The notes under the pieces: generated by a model
Told to the model about the DNA's origin: nothing
The model's database searches: none
The model's input: only the letters and a program-made list of their open reading frames with translations
In this document: piece by piece, positions 17,468-26,508 of the stretch
Position numbering within the stretch: the first letter of the stretch is position 1
How the letters are laid out: each line of letters opens with the position of its first letter
Translations under genes and position numbers: made by a program
Assembly: GCF_007625205.1 (NCBI RefSeq)
Contig: NZ_VMNI01000007.1
Coordinates: 62,001 to 126,000, forward strand
Length of the DNA: 64,000 bases
Source: Denitromonas ohlonensis
GTDB taxonomy: Bacteria; Pseudomonadota; Gammaproteobacteria; Burkholderiales; Rhodocyclaceae
Direction of reading: 5' to 3'

Positions 17468-18758
17468 AAGTGCGTTGCTCGCCTTTGGCGTGCTGGTGGT
17501 CCTGCTGACGCTCGGCGTCCCGCTGCCCTACTGTTTTGGCGGCGGCATCATGGTGATGGTGTTCGTCGGTGGGGCGACCATGAAAGGCGCCATGCTGTGG
17601 GGCTTCGGTCAGCTGTCCTCCCCAGTGTTGCTGGCGATCCCGCTGTTCGTGCTGGCCGGCACGATCATGAGTTCCAGCGGCATTGCCGGCGCCTTGCTCA
17701 AGTTTGTCGATGTGTTCGTCAGCCGTATCAAGGGTGGGCTTGGGGTGGTGGCGACGGTCAGTTGCGCAATCATCGGCGCGATCTCGGGCAGTGGTCTGAC
17801 CGGCATCGCGGCGATCGGCCCGATCCTGATCCCGGAGATGGAGCGCAAGGGCTATCCACGGGCCTATGCCACGGCCTTGATCGCCAACTCGTCGATTCTC
17901 GGATTGTTGATCCCGCCCAGCGTCACCATGATCGTGTATGGCTGGGTGACGGACACCTCCATCCTGGCCTGTTTTCTGGCCACGCTCGGCCCGGGGCTGT
18001 TCATCATGGCGGCGTTCTCGGCCACCAATCTGGTGTGGGCGAGAAAGTTTCCGCTGGTGCTGGATGCGCCGGTGTCCTTCGGCGGTTTTGTCTCCGAAGC
18101 CTCGTCGCGTGCCCTGATCGCGGTGCCCGCCCTGGTGATGCCGGTACTGATTCTGGGCGGCATCTACGGTGGTGTGATGACGCCGACCGAGGCCGCCGCG
18201 GTGTCGGTGATCTACGCGCTGCCGGTGGGTTTCTTCATTTACCGCGGGCTCACCATGCGGGCCTTGTTCGACGCGGGCAAAGAGGCCGGCACCGCGGTTG
18301 GCGCGATCATGATCATGATTCTGTTCAGCCTCATCTTGAGTCAGATGCTGGTGTTGCAGAACGCACCGCAGGCGCTGGTGGACACGATCTTCGGCTTCAC
18401 TACCGACCGCACCCTGCTGCTGATTCTGGTCAACGTGATGTTGTTCCTGCTCGGCATGGTGGTCAATGACATCACGGCCATCATTCTGGTGGCGCCGCTG
18501 CTGATGCCGCTGATGCAGGCCATCGATGTGAGCCCGGTACAGTTCGCCGCCATCATCGGGGTCAATACCGCCATGGGCGGGGTGACGCCGCCCTACGCCA
18601 GCATCCTGTATCTGGGGGCGCGGATCGGCAAGGTCAAGGTCACGCAGGTGATCCGCCCGGCGATGATTCTGCTGGTGGTCGGTTATTTGCCGGTGGTCTT
18701 CCTGACGTCCTTCTGGCCGTCGCTGTCTCTCGCAATTCCGACGTTTTTCGGCTACTGA
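17460..18758 (+). CDS. dctM: TRAP transporter large permease (DctM family)
   Basis: Transport subunit of the TRAP system, 432 residues with about 12 hydrophobic segments. Recognisable family stretches include VPLPYCFGGGIMV near the start, AIIGAISGSGLTGIAAIGPI (about 101-120), NSSILGLLIPPSVTMIVYG, GVMTPTEAAAVSVIYAL and VTPPYASILYLG. Its ATG lies inside the end of the small permease gene. The length is normal for separate DctM (no QM fusion). Confidence 0.95.
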   Translation: MVESALLAFGVLVVLLTLGVPLPYCFGGGIMVMVFVGGATMKGAMLWGFGQLSSPVLLAIPLFVLAGTIMSSSGIAGALLKFVDVFVSRIKGGLGVVATVSCAIIGAISGSGLTGIAAIGPILIPEMERKGYPRAYATALIANSSILGLLIPPSVTMIVYGWVTDTSILACFLATLGPGLFIMAAFSATNLVWARKFPLVLDAPVSFGGFVSEASSRALIAVPALVMPVLILGGIYGGVMTPTEAAAVSVIYALPVGFFIYRGLTMRALFDAGKEAGTAVGAIMIMILFSLILSQMLVLQNAPQALVDTIFGFTTDRTLLLILVNVMLFLLGMVVNDITAIILVAPLLMPLMQAIDVSPVQFAAIIGVNTAMGGVTPPYASILYLGARIGKVKVTQVIRPAMILLVVGYLPVVFLTSFWPSLSLAIPTFFGY

Positions 18759-18836
18759 CCGGCACCGTCCGGCAGGCCTGAGGTGTTGTAAAAATCCGCG
18801 CTCAGAAGAGCGCCCATAGTAAGGAGGAGAACCAAG

Positions 18837-19832
18837 ATGATGCAGAAAAAACTCGCAGCGCTGCTGCTCGGTGCCGGACTCGTATTTGGTGCAAGCGCCG
18901 TGTCGGCCGCCAACCTGAAGATCTCGCATGTGCGGCCGCAAGGCGCGCAGGTGGACAAGGATCTGCGCGTCTTTGCCGAGCAGGTCACCCAGGCCACCGG
19001 TGGCAAACTGAAGTTCGACCTGTTCCCGGCCAACGCGCTGGGTGACTACACCGTGGTGCAGGAGCGCATCTCGGTTGGCGCGGTCGACATGGCGCTGCAA
19101 CCGGTCGCCACCGGGGTCAACAAGCGCCTGCAGATCGGTGCGCTGCCCTACCTGGCCACCGACTGGCCGAGCGCCAAGCGCGTCTTCGGCAAGGGCTCGC
19201 CCTTGCGCGCCGCCATGGAAGATCTGTATGCCAAGCAGGACATCACCGTGCTGGCGGCCTATCCGGTGTATTTCGGCGGCATCTCGCTGAACAAACCGCC
19301 GGTCAATCCGGGTGACCCGGATGCCAAGAAAGGCCTGAAGCTGCGCGTTCCGCCGATCAAATCCTTCCAGTTGCTGGCTGACAGCATCGGCTACATCGGT
19401 TCGCCGCTGCCATTTTCCGAAGCCTTCACCGCCGTGCAGACCGGGGTGGTCGACGGCGTGATCGGCTCGGGCGCAGAGGGTTACTACGCCTCGTTCCGTG
19501 ATGTGACCAAGTACTACCTGCCGATGAACACCCACTTCGAAGTGTGGTACCTGCTGATCAACGGCGAAGTGCTCAACGACATGGACAAGGCGGATCGCGC
19601 CAAGCTTGAAGAAGCCGCCGCGACGTTCGAGACCTCCCGTTGGGCGGCCGCCGAGGCGGATCAGGCCGGTAACGAGAAGAAGCTCCAGGACGCTGGCGCG
19701 CAACTGGTGCCGGTCAGTGCCGAGGCGCTGGCGGCCAATGCCCGCAATGCGCGCGCCCAGGTGTGGCCCGAAATCATCAAGGACATGGGCGAGGCATGGG
19801 CCCGTCCGATTGTCGACAGCGTCACCAAGTAA
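18837..19832 (+). CDS. dctP: TRAP transporter substrate-binding protein (DctP family)
   Basis: Periplasmic solute receptor, 331 residues. The Sec signal peptide is about 25 residues (LAALLLGAGLVFGASAVSA, cleavage before ANLKIS). The mature part has ISHVRPQGAQVDKDLRVFAE, the FPANALGDYTVVQERISVGA region, and a conserved Arg in KGLKLRVPP, which in this family contacts the substrate carboxylate. Tandem ATGs follow AAGGAGGAG. It lies 78 bases after the large permease, with a small hairpin (18798-18813) in the gap that may adjust expression. Gene order small-large-binding protein is less common than binding protein first. The ligand is probably a carboxylate handled by the downstream dehydrogenase. 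Confidence 0.93.
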   Translation: MMQKKLAALLLGAGLVFGASAVSAANLKISHVRPQGAQVDKDLRVFAEQVTQATGGKLKFDLFPANALGDYTVVQERISVGAVDMALQPVATGVNKRLQIGALPYLATDWPSAKRVFGKGSPLRAAMEDLYAKQDITVLAAYPVYFGGISLNKPPVNPGDPDAKKGLKLRVPPIKSFQLLADSIGYIGSPLPFSEAFTAVQTGVVDGVIGSGAEGYYASFRDVTKYYLPMNTHFEVWYLLINGEVLNDMDKADRAKLEEAAATFETSRWAAAEADQAGNEKKLQDAGAQLVPVSAEALAANARNARAQVWPEIIKDMGEAWARPIVDSVTK

Positions 19833-19891
19833 GATTGCCAACGGATTCGGGTGCAGCGGCACCCGGACAGTTCGTTGCACGTTGTCGTGCC

Positions 19892-19919
19892 GGCGAAGTC
19901 TCCTTTCGGAGGCTTCGCC
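19892..19919 (+). terminator. Hairpin between TRAP binding protein and LysR gene
   Basis: A 12-bp stem with one mismatch (GGCGAAGTCTCC / GGAGGCTTCGCC) and a TTTC loop, but no clean T-run follows. It may be a weak terminator or processing hairpin. Confidence 0.5.
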
Positions 19920-19958
19920 GTTGCCGTTTGTTCTGCCGTCAGCAAGGAGTGCCTGACC

Positions 19959-20861
19959 ATGCGCCTCAATCACCGCCAGCTCGAAGCCTTCCGCGCCATC
20001 ATGCAGACCGGCATGGTGACCCGTGCCGCCGATGTGCTTAATGTGACCCAGCCGGCCATCAGCCGCTTGCTCGCCGACCTGGAATACGCGGTCGGCTTTG
20101 CGTTGTTCGAGCGCGCCAAGGGCCGACTGACGCCGACCGCCGAAGCGCGGTTGCTTTACGACGAGGTCGAGCGCTCGTTCTCCGGCCTGGAGAAAATCGG
20201 CCGCTTCGCCGAGGGGATCCGGAACTTCGAGCAGGGCAGCCTGAGCGTGGCCTCGATGCCGGCCATGGCGCTGAGCTTTCTGCCGCGCGTGTTCAAGCGC
20301 TTTTCCGAATCCTATCCCAAGGTCGGCTTCAAACTTCTCACCTTGAGTTCTCCCGAGGTGCTCGAAACCTTGACGACGCAGCAGGTTGATATCGGCTTTG
20401 CGGTGTTGTCGGTCGAGCACGCTGCGGTGCGGATCGAGCCGCTGTTCGAGGCGTCGCTATGCTGTGTGCTACCTGCAGATCACCGCCTGGCCGCGCGTGA
20501 GCTGTTGCGTGTCGAAGATCTTGAAGGCGAGAACTTCATCACCCTCGGGCCCGAGCTTGGCATTCGTATGCAGATCAACCGCATGTTCGAAGAGGCCGGG
20601 GTGTCGCGGCGCCTGGTGGTCGAAGCCCAATTGTCGGCCACCGCCTGTGCCTTTGTGCGCGAAGGGGTGGGCGTCGCGCTGGTCGATCCGGTCACCGCCT
20701 CGCAGTTCGTATCGACCAATCTGGTGGCGCGGCGTTTTGAGCCGGCCATTCCCTATCAGTACAGTGTGATCTTTCCGTCGCATCGCCCGCGCTCCCGGCT
20801 GGTCGATCCGTTCCTTGAGGCATTGCGACAAGCGCTCGCCGAGAGTCCCTTGATTCAATGA
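19959..20861 (+). CDS. LysR-family transcriptional regulator
   Basis: A 300-residue LysR regulator, start fixed by AAGGAG 9 bases before the ATG at 19959. The N-terminal winged helix-turn-helix spans about 3-62 (NHRQLEAFRAIMQTGMVTRA, then VTQPAISRLLADLE); the rest is a periplasmic-binding-like effector domain. It sits between the TRAP transporter and the dehydrogenase genes, all on one strand, so it most likely controls both in response to the transported compound or a product. A TGCAT direct repeat lies just downstream, in the dehydrogenase promoter. Confidence 0.92.
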   Translation: MRLNHRQLEAFRAIMQTGMVTRAADVLNVTQPAISRLLADLEYAVGFALFERAKGRLTPTAEARLLYDEVERSFSGLEKIGRFAEGIRNFEQGSLSVASMPAMALSFLPRVFKRFSESYPKVGFKLLTLSSPEVLETLTTQQVDIGFAVLSVEHAAVRIEPLFEASLCCVLPADHRLAARELLRVEDLEGENFITLGPELGIRMQINRMFEEAGVSRRLVVEAQLSATACAFVREGVGVALVDPVTASQFVSTNLVARRFEPAIPYQYSVIFPSHRPRSRLVDPFLEALRQALAESPLIQ

Positions 20862-20878
20862 TGCGGCCCGTCATCGAG

Positions 20879-20946
20879 TGCATAACATTCGTGCATTCAG
20901 TGAGTTGAACATATCATTTGTTGTTATTTGCTGGCTTGCTTAGCAT
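20879..20946 (+). promoter_or_regulatory. Candidate regulated promoter of the dehydrogenase genes
   Basis: TTGTTG (20918-20923), a 17-base spacer and TAGCAT (20941-20946). Upstream are two TGCAT elements 13 bases apart (20879-20883 and 20892-20896), which could be a LysR-family binding site. Assigned from sequence pattern only. Confidence 0.45.
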
Positions 20947-21011
20947 GAAGTTCATGGGCAGCGGTGTCGGGTGACCCGCTGCAATCCGGATGATGGACGA
21001 CAGGCGGGCAA

Positions 21012-22130
21012 ATGGCTTCTGGACAGGACACCGAATTTCTCGTGATCGGCGGTGGCGTGGTTGGCGCAGCGATCGCCTACGGGCTGCTGCGCCGAGGGCG
21101 AACGGTGCGTCTGCTCGACGAAGGCGATGACGCCTTTCGCGCCGCCCGTGGCAATTTCGGGCTGGTGTGGGTGCAGGGCAAGGGTGCAGGTAACCCGGGC
21201 TATGCGCGGTGGTCCTGCGCCGCCGCACGTGACTGGCAGGGGTTTGCCGACGAGCTCGAGCACCGCACCGGCACAGACCTCCAGCTTCAGCAGGCCGGCG
21301 GCATGCATTTGTGCCTGAACGATGACGAGATGGCGGCACGCCAGCTGGAGCTCGATACCGTCGCCAGCCGCATCGGCGAACCCTATCCCTACGAAATGCT
21401 CGACCCTGCCCAGTTGGCGCGATTGCTGCCCAGCGTCGGCCCCGAGGTGGTGGGCGGCTCGTTCTCGCCGCTCGATGGCCATGTCAGCCCGCTGCGCCTG
21501 CTCAAGGCGTTGCATCAGGCCATCGATGCCCTTGGCGCTCAGCACGAGGCCGGTGTGCGGATTGATGACCTGGCTCATGTCGGCGGCCGTTTTGTCGCCC
21601 GCGCGCCCAACCATGTCTTTGAAGCCGATCGTGTGGTGCTTGCGGCCGGGCTGGGTAATGCGCTGCTGGCGCCGATGCTTGGCCTTGAAGCCCCGGTGAC
21701 GCCGGTGCGCGGCCAGGTGCTGGTGTGCGAACGTGCGGCGCCGTTTCTTCCTTTGCCGACGCTGCATGTTCGCCAGACCGGCGACGGCAGCGTGCAGATT
21801 GGCGACTCCAAGGAAAACGTCGGCATGGACGACGGAACCAGTATCGACCAGCTCTCGCGGATCGCCGCACGGGCGGTGCGCTGCTTTCCGGTGCTGGCCA
21901 ACGTCAACGTGGTGCGGGCGTGGGGCGCGCTGCGCGTGATGACGCCCGACGGCCTGCCGATCTATGAAGAAAGCCCGACTTGCCCCGGCGCCTTCGTGGT
22001 GACCTGCCACAGCGGCATCACCCTGGCCTCGGCCCATGCCGGCGTGCTCGCTGCGTGGCTCGATGGCGGTGAGCGGCCGGCCCATATCGACACTTTTACT
22101 GCGGACCGATTCCATGTTCAGAGAAGTTGA
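21012..22130 (+). CDS. FAD-dependent amine/amino-acid dehydrogenase subunit (DadA/HcnC-like)
   Basis: A DAO-fold flavoprotein, 372 residues, with the N-terminal FAD motif VIGGGVVGAAIAYGLL (about 9-24) and ARGNFGLVWVQGKG typical of the beta subunits of opine, D-hydroxyproline and cyanide-synthase complexes. It would hold the catalytic FAD that oxidises a secondary or primary amine to an imine. It overlaps the small iron-sulfur gene by 17 bases and is followed by the third subunit, the arrangement HcnC-HcnA-HcnB. Family-level role is secure; the substrate is unknown. Confidence 0.88.
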   Translation: MASGQDTEFLVIGGGVVGAAIAYGLLRRGRTVRLLDEGDDAFRAARGNFGLVWVQGKGAGNPGYARWSCAAARDWQGFADELEHRTGTDLQLQQAGGMHLCLNDDEMAARQLELDTVASRIGEPYPYEMLDPAQLARLLPSVGPEVVGGSFSPLDGHVSPLRLLKALHQAIDALGAQHEAGVRIDDLAHVGGRFVARAPNHVFEADRVVLAAGLGNALLAPMLGLEAPVTPVRGQVLVCERAAPFLPLPTLHVRQTGDGSVQIGDSKENVGMDDGTSIDQLSRIAARAVRCFPVLANVNVVRAWGALRVMTPDGLPIYEESPTCPGAFVVTCHSGITLASAHAGVLAAWLDGGERPAHIDTFTADRFHVQRS

Positions 22131-22425
22131 TGCTTCGCGTCTTGATGAGGCGCCGGCCTGCCACATCGAGGTCGACGGTCACAAAGTCGCCGTCCGTGAA
22201 GGCGAGCCGCTGGCCGCCGCGCTGCTCAAGGCGGCCGTCATACCGATGCGCCATTCGGTGGTGTCGGGCGAGCCGCGTGCGCCGTACTGCATGATGGGCG
22301 TGTGCTTCGAGTGCCTGGTGGAAGTCGATGGCGTGCCCAATGTGCAGGCCTGCATGACGTCGGTCCGCGAAGGTATGACGGTGCGTCGGCAGCACGGCGC
22401 GCGGCAGATTGGAGGGCAGGCGTGA
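22114..22425 (+). CDS. Small 2Fe-2S subunit of the dehydrogenase (HcnA-like)
   Basis: A 103-residue ferredoxin-like subunit from the ATG at 22114, inside the end of the flavoprotein gene. The four cluster ligands are visible: Cys59, Cys64 and Cys67 in YCMMGVCFECLVEV, and Cys80 in VQACMTS. In HcnABC and in opine and hydroxyproline dehydrogenases such a subunit carries electrons between the two flavoproteins. Its stop (TGA) overlaps the next ATG by one base. Confidence 0.88.
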   Translation: MFREVDASRLDEAPACHIEVDGHKVAVREGEPLAAALLKAAVIPMRHSVVSGEPRAPYCMMGVCFECLVEVDGVPNVQACMTSVREGMTVRRQHGARQIGGQA

Positions 22426-23819
22426 TGCGTGAATACGATGTCGCTATCGTCGGCGCCGGGCCGGCCGGCATGTCTGCCGCCAGCCAGGCGGCTGCGCTGG
22501 GCTTGAGCGTGGTGCTGATGGACGAGCAGCCGCGCGCCGGCGGCCAGATTTATCGCAATGTGGGCGCGGCCTCGCGCGGTCGGCTCGACTGGCTGGGGCC
22601 CGACTATGCGCATGGTCGGGGGCTGGTCGAGCAACTGGCGAGCGCACCGGGCGTCACCCATCTCACCTCGGCGACGGTGTGGGATGTGAGCAGCGCGCTG
22701 GAGGTGTCGTACCTGCAGGGCGGCAGTGCCGCTCAGTGCCGCGCCAAGCACCTGATCGTGGCCACCGGCGCCATGGAGCGGCCGTCGCCGCTGCCCGGCT
22801 GGACCTTGCCCGGTGTCATGAACGCCGGCGCGGCGCAGATCATGATGAAGGTCGGCGGCGCCGTCCCGGAAGGGCGGATCGTACTGGTTGGCGGCGGCCC
22901 GCTGCTGTATCTGGTGGCGGTGCAATTGCTCGACGCGGGTGCACAGGTCGCTGCACTGCTTGAAACCTCGCCGAAGCACAATCGTCGCCCGGCCATGCGC
23001 CACCTGATGGGTGCCTTGCGTGCGCCGGGCTATCTGATCAAGGGCATGCGCTTGCTGGCGCGGATTCGTCGCGCCGGCGTGGCGCATCACTTTGCCGACG
23101 CCGAGGTGGCGATTGAAGGCGGCGACACCGCCGAGGCAGTGGTGTTCAATGCAGGTGGCAAGGCGAACCGCATCGCCGTCGATACCGTGTTGCTGCATCA
23201 TGGCGTGATCCCGAATGTTCAGCTGACACGCATGCTGCGGCTCGAGCACGACTGGGATGCGCGTCAGCTGGCCTGGCGGCCGCGCTGCGATGCGTACGGC
23301 GTGAGCAGCCACGAGGCCATCTCGGTCACCGGGGACGGCGCCGGCATTGGTGGCGCACGCGCGGCCGAGTGCAGCGGCGCGATCGCGGCGCTCGGTGCAG
23401 CCTGCCGGCTGGGTGTGATCGACGCGTCGGCGCTGCAAGCGAAGGCGGCCCCCTTGCTGGCAGAGCATCAAGCCCAGCTGCGTATCCGGCCGTTTCTCGA
23501 TACCTTGTACCAGCCCCCCGACTGGTTGCTGACACCGACCGACGACACCATCGTGTGTCGCTGCGAGGAGGTGACCGCGGGGCAGATACGCGACATGGCC
23601 CGGCTCGGGTGCACCGGGCCGAACCAGACGAAATTCTTCAGCCGGAGCGGCATGGGGCCGTGCCAGGGGCGGATGTGCGGTGTTACCGTGGCGCAGTTGA
23701 TCGCCCAGACCCGGGGCGTGTCGGTCGAGGACGCCGGCTATTACCGGATACGACCGCCGCTCAAGCCCATCCCGTTGGCGGCGCTGGCGAGCATGGATGA
23801 AACACCCCCGGCCGGCTGA
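22425..23819 (+). CDS. NAD(P)/FAD-dependent oxidoreductase subunit with BFD-like 2Fe-2S domain (HcnB-like)
   Basis: A 465-residue disulfide-reductase-type flavoprotein. The FAD site is at the N-terminus ([15 protein letters not shown]) and a second Rossmann site occurs mid-protein ([18 protein letters not shown]). A C-terminal BFD-like domain has [15 protein letters not shown] and GPCQGRMC, giving the C-x-C ... C-x4-C cluster pattern. This is the alpha subunit layout of opine oxidase (OoxA), HcnB and D-hydroxyproline dehydrogenase. The start is translationally coupled to the preceding gene. The complex probably passes electrons to the respiratory chain. Confidence 0.88.
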   Translation: MREYDVAIVGAGPAGMSAASQAAALGLSVVLMDEQPRAGGQIYRNVGAASRGRLDWLGPDYAHGRGLVEQLASAPGVTHLTSATVWDVSSALEVSYLQGGSAAQCRAKHLIVATGAMERPSPLPGWTLPGVMNAGAAQIMMKVGGAVPEGRIVLVGGGPLLYLVAVQLLDAGAQVAALLETSPKHNRRPAMRHLMGALRAPGYLIKGMRLLARIRRAGVAHHFADAEVAIEGGDTAEAVVFNAGGKANRIAVDTVLLHHGVIPNVQLTRMLRLEHDWDARQLAWRPRCDAYGVSSHEAISVTGDGAGIGGARAAECSGAIAALGAACRLGVIDASALQAKAAPLLAEHQAQLRIRPFLDTLYQPPDWLLTPTDDTIVCRCEEVTAGQIRDMARLGCTGPNQTKFFSRSGMGPCQGRMCGVTVAQLIAQTRGVSVEDAGYYRIRPPLKPIPLAALASMDETPPAG

Positions 23820-23860
23820 AGTCGGCGAGAGAATACGTTCCAAACAAACAAGGAGTCACG

Positions 23861-24217
23861 ATGTCTGAAATCGAACGGATGCACACCGGTCCGCGCATGT
23901 CCAAAATTGTCCGCCATGGCGGCTTGGTCTACTTGTGCGGGCAGACCGCAGGCGGCATCGACGAGCCGGGCGATGTGACGGCTCAAACAACTGAGATGCT
24001 GTCGCGGGTGGATCGTTTGCTGACGGAAGCGGGCAGTGATCGCGGCCGCATTCTGTCGGCGCTGATTCATGTGACCGATATGGCTGATTTTGCGGCGATG
24101 AACGCGGTGTGGGAGGCGTGGTTGCCTGAGGGGGCTGCGCCGGCCCGGACGACCGTTGAGGCGCGTCTGGCCTCGCCCGCCTTGCGGGTCGAAATTACGA
24201 TCGTCGCGGCCGTTTGA
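23861..24217 (+). CDS. RidA-family enamine/imine deaminase
   Basis: A 118-residue YjgF/YER057c/UK114-fold protein. The key residues of active RidA proteins are present: Arg96 in [12 protein letters not shown] and Glu112 in RVEITIV. Such enzymes hydrolyse reactive imines or enamines to keto compounds and ammonia. Located 42 bases after the imine-forming dehydrogenase, with AAGGAG at its ATG, it most likely clears that enzyme's product. Its first 10 residues differ from canonical RidA, which suggests one of the Rid1-7 subgroups. Confidence 0.88.
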   Translation: MSEIERMHTGPRMSKIVRHGGLVYLCGQTAGGIDEPGDVTAQTTEMLSRVDRLLTEAGSDRGRILSALIHVTDMADFAAMNAVWEAWLPEGAAPARTTVEARLASPALRVEITIVAAV

Positions 24218-24231
24218 GCGTTTGAATACCG

Positions 24232-24260
24232 GGCCAGCGGCGCAATGCCGCTGGCCGTTT
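24232..24260. terminator. Bidirectional terminator between ridA-like gene and transaldolase
   Basis: A perfect 10-bp stem (GGCCAGCGGC / GCCGCTGGCC) with a 5-nt loop lies between two convergent genes. The T-run on the plus side is short (TTTAATT). Confidence 0.7.
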
Positions 24261-24262
24261 AA

Positions 24263-25339
24263 TTACGCTGTCGCGGCGAGCAGTTCTGCAAAAGCGGTTT
24301 CGAACTGGGCCAGACCGGCCGTTTGAAGTTCATCCCCGATAGCGCTCATATCCAGCCCGCGGCGGGCCAGGCCTGAAAAGTGCGCCTGTGCGCCGACGGT
24401 GTTGCTGTCGACCGTGAGCTGCACCCGACCGTGGTCGAGCAGTGCGGCCAGGGTGGCGTCGGGCAGGGTGTTGACGGTTTCGGGGCCGATCAAGGGTTCG
24501 ACGTAGAGCAGGTCGCTGTAGGCGGGGTTCTTGGTGCCGGTGCTGGCCCACAGCAGGTATTGTGGGCGGGCGCCCTGGGCGCGCAGCGCGTCGAATTCTT
24601 CGCCATGGAAACGGTTGCGATAGGCCTGGTAGGCGAGCCGCGCCATGGCGACGGCGGTGCCGCCGCGCAATTCGCGGGCGCTGTCATCCATTTCGTCCAG
24701 ACGGCTATCGACCAAAGTATCGACCCGGCTCAGGAACAGGCTGGCGACCGAAAACACGCCGGTCACGGGTTTGCCGGCGGCGGCGCGTGCACTCAGGCCG
24801 CGCACATAGGCGGCGGCGACAGCGTCGGTCTGGGCGAGTGAGAAGAGCAGGGTGACATTGACGCTGATGCCGTCGGCAATCAGGCGCTCGATGGCGCGGA
24901 CGCCGGCGGGGGTGGCAGGCACCTTGATCAGCACATTGTCGCGGGCGACGGCGGCGTGCAGGCGGTGTGCAGCGGCCACGGTGCCGTCTTCGTCATGGGC
25001 CAGCGCGGGCGAGACTTCGAGGCTGACATAGCCGGCCTCGCCCTTGGCGTCGGACCAGGTGGCGTGCAGCAGGTCGCAGGCGGCCTGGACGTCGGGGATC
25101 ACCAACCGCTCATAGCGCGCTTCGGCCGTGATCGGCTCGGCCTTGAGGCGGGCCAGATCGTCTTCGTAATAGCGACCGCCGGCGATGGCTTTCTGAAAAA
25201 TGGCGGGGTTGGTGGTGACGCCGGCAACGCCGTTTTCTTGCACGAAGCGGGCGAGGTGACCATCACGAATGAGACTGCGGGACAGGTTGTCGAGCCAGAT
25301 TTGTTGGCCGAGTTTGCGAACTTCGAGAAGACGATTCAT
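24263..25339 (-). CDS. tal: Transaldolase
   Basis: Pentose phosphate enzyme that moves a dihydroxyacetone unit between sugar phosphates. It has 358 residues, of the longer monofunctional type. The N-terminus QQIWLDNLSRSLIRDGHLA and GVAGVTTNPAIFQKAI are signatures, and the Schiff-base lysine is in DNVLIKVPAT. The start at 25339 fits the family N-terminus, although I see no good ribosome site upstream. It is 68 bases downstream of the SelD-type oxidoreductase on the same strand, so read-through from that operon is possible. Confidence 0.95.
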   Translation of the reverse strand: MNRLLEVRKLGQQIWLDNLSRSLIRDGHLARFVQENGVAGVTTNPAIFQKAIAGGRYYEDDLARLKAEPITAEARYERLVIPDVQAACDLLHATWSDAKGEAGYVSLEVSPALAHDEDGTVAAAHRLHAAVARDNVLIKVPATPAGVRAIERLIADGISVNVTLLFSLAQTDAVAAAYVRGLSARAAAGKPVTGVFSVASLFLSRVDTLVDSRLDEMDDSARELRGGTAVAMARLAYQAYRNRFHGEEFDALRAQGARPQYLLWASTGTKNPAYSDLLYVEPLIGPETVNTLPDATLAALLDHGRVQLTVDSNTVGAQAHFSGLARRGLDMSAIGDELQTAGLAQFETAFAELLAATA

Positions 25340-25407
25340 GGGGAAAACGAGTCGAATAATTGTTAGCGGTCCATTGTGCCCGCAAACGCCGTCAATCGAA
25401 AGTCACC

Positions 25408-26508
25408 TCACCGACCGTGCTGGCTGAAACGGGCCATGAAGGCGCGGTCGATGCGGTCTTTCCAGCGCCACACCCAGGCGCCCTCGATGGACAACGGCCC
25501 CCACGCGGCGAGGGCGCGCCGGTCGCCGGTGCTGATCAGATACAGCGCGCGGCGCTGCGCTTGCCAGCGCTGGAGCGTGCCGCCCGTGATGCTGCGACGC
25601 AGATTGTCGGCCAGCGGCGGCCCGGCGCGCACGGCAAAGACGCCGGACTTCGGGCGCGGATCTGCGTAGGCAGCCACGTCGCCGGCGGCGAACACAAAGG
25701 GGTGGGATGTCGATTGCAGCGTCGGGCCGACGCGAATGAAGCCGCCCGCGTCGGTGGCCAGGCCGGACTGCGCAGGCCACTCGGGCGCGGCGGCGCCGGT
25801 GACCTGGAGCACATGGCTGGCACGGACGTGTTGGCCATCGTCCAGCCAGACGCCGTCGGTGTCGATGGCCTTGGCACGGCGCTGGCCGATCCAGCGGATG
25901 TGGCGTGCGTCGAGCAGGCGGCGCGCCCGGCGCTGCAAGCGGCCGGGAAGCCCGTCGAGCGGCAGGGCGGTACTGCCGATCAGCGCGAGCGGCAGCGTGG
26001 GCAGACGGGCGCGCAGGGCGAGGGCAAGTTCGACACCCGCCGCGCCGCTACCGATGATCGCGGCGCTGCAGGCAGGGTCGGCGCTGGCGGCGGCGATCAG
26101 TGCGTCGATTCGGGTAACGAAATCTTCGATCGGGCGCACCGGGATGCCGTGGTCGGTGCCGCCGGCGATGCGCGCGCTGGCGGTGGTCGGGCCGGTGTCG
26201 ATGGACAGCCAGTCGAAGGGGATCTCGCTGCCGTCGTCACACCGCACACGGCGGGCATCGAGGTCCAGCCCGACGCCGCGGGCCTGCTTGAAACGCACCC
26301 CGGCGCGCTCGGCCAGCGGTGGAAGTGCAATGGCGGTGTCGGCCAGGGCGTAGTGGCCGGCGATCCAGCCGGGCAGCATGCCGGAGTAGATCTGCCGCGG
26401 GTAGGGCGAGATGAGCGTGACCTCGGTGTCCGGCAGGCGCGCGCGGGCCAGCGCGTCGAGCACAACCACATGGGCGTGACCGCCGCCGAGCAGGACGAGG
26501 CGCTTCAC
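25408..26508 (-). CDS. Pyridine nucleotide-disulfide oxidoreductase of the SelD-fusion type
   Basis: A 366-residue NADH-dehydrogenase-like flavoprotein. It starts LVLLGGGHAHVVVLDALARA, has IYSGMLPGWIAGHY, a second Rossmann motif AAIIGSGAAGVELALAL, and FVFAAGDVAAYADP in the C-terminal FAD region. This matches the family that in some bacteria and cyanobacteria is fused N-terminally to selenophosphate synthetase SelD; here it stands alone. There is no redox-active CxxC pair. The start codon is GTG and overlaps the preceding gene's stop (GTGA). Its substrate is unknown. Context with the two 'selenodomain-associated' transferases supports the assignment. Confidence 0.85.
   Translation of the reverse strand: MKRLVLLGGGHAHVVVLDALARARLPDTEVTLISPYPRQIYSGMLPGWIAGHYALADTAIALPPLAERAGVRFKQARGVGLDLDARRVRCDDGSEIPFDWLSIDTGPTTASARIAGGTDHGIPVRPIEDFVTRIDALIAAASADPACSAAIIGSGAAGVELALALRARLPTLPLALIGSTALPLDGLPGRLQRRARRLLDARHIRWIGQRRAKAIDTDGVWLDDGQHVRASHVLQVTGAAAPEWPAQSGLATDAGGFIRVGPTLQSTSHPFVFAAGDVAAYADPRPKSGVFAVRAGPPLADNLRRSITGGTLQRWQAQRRALYLISTGDRRALAAWGPLSIEGAWVWRWKDRIDRAFMARFSQHGR

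Noticed and set aside
17403-20420. A 1005-codon open frame on the minus strand across the TRAP genes
   Set aside because: It is antisense to well-recognised permease, binding-protein and LysR genes, its translation is His/Gln/Arg-rich low-complexity sequence, and it is an artefact of GC-rich codon bias.
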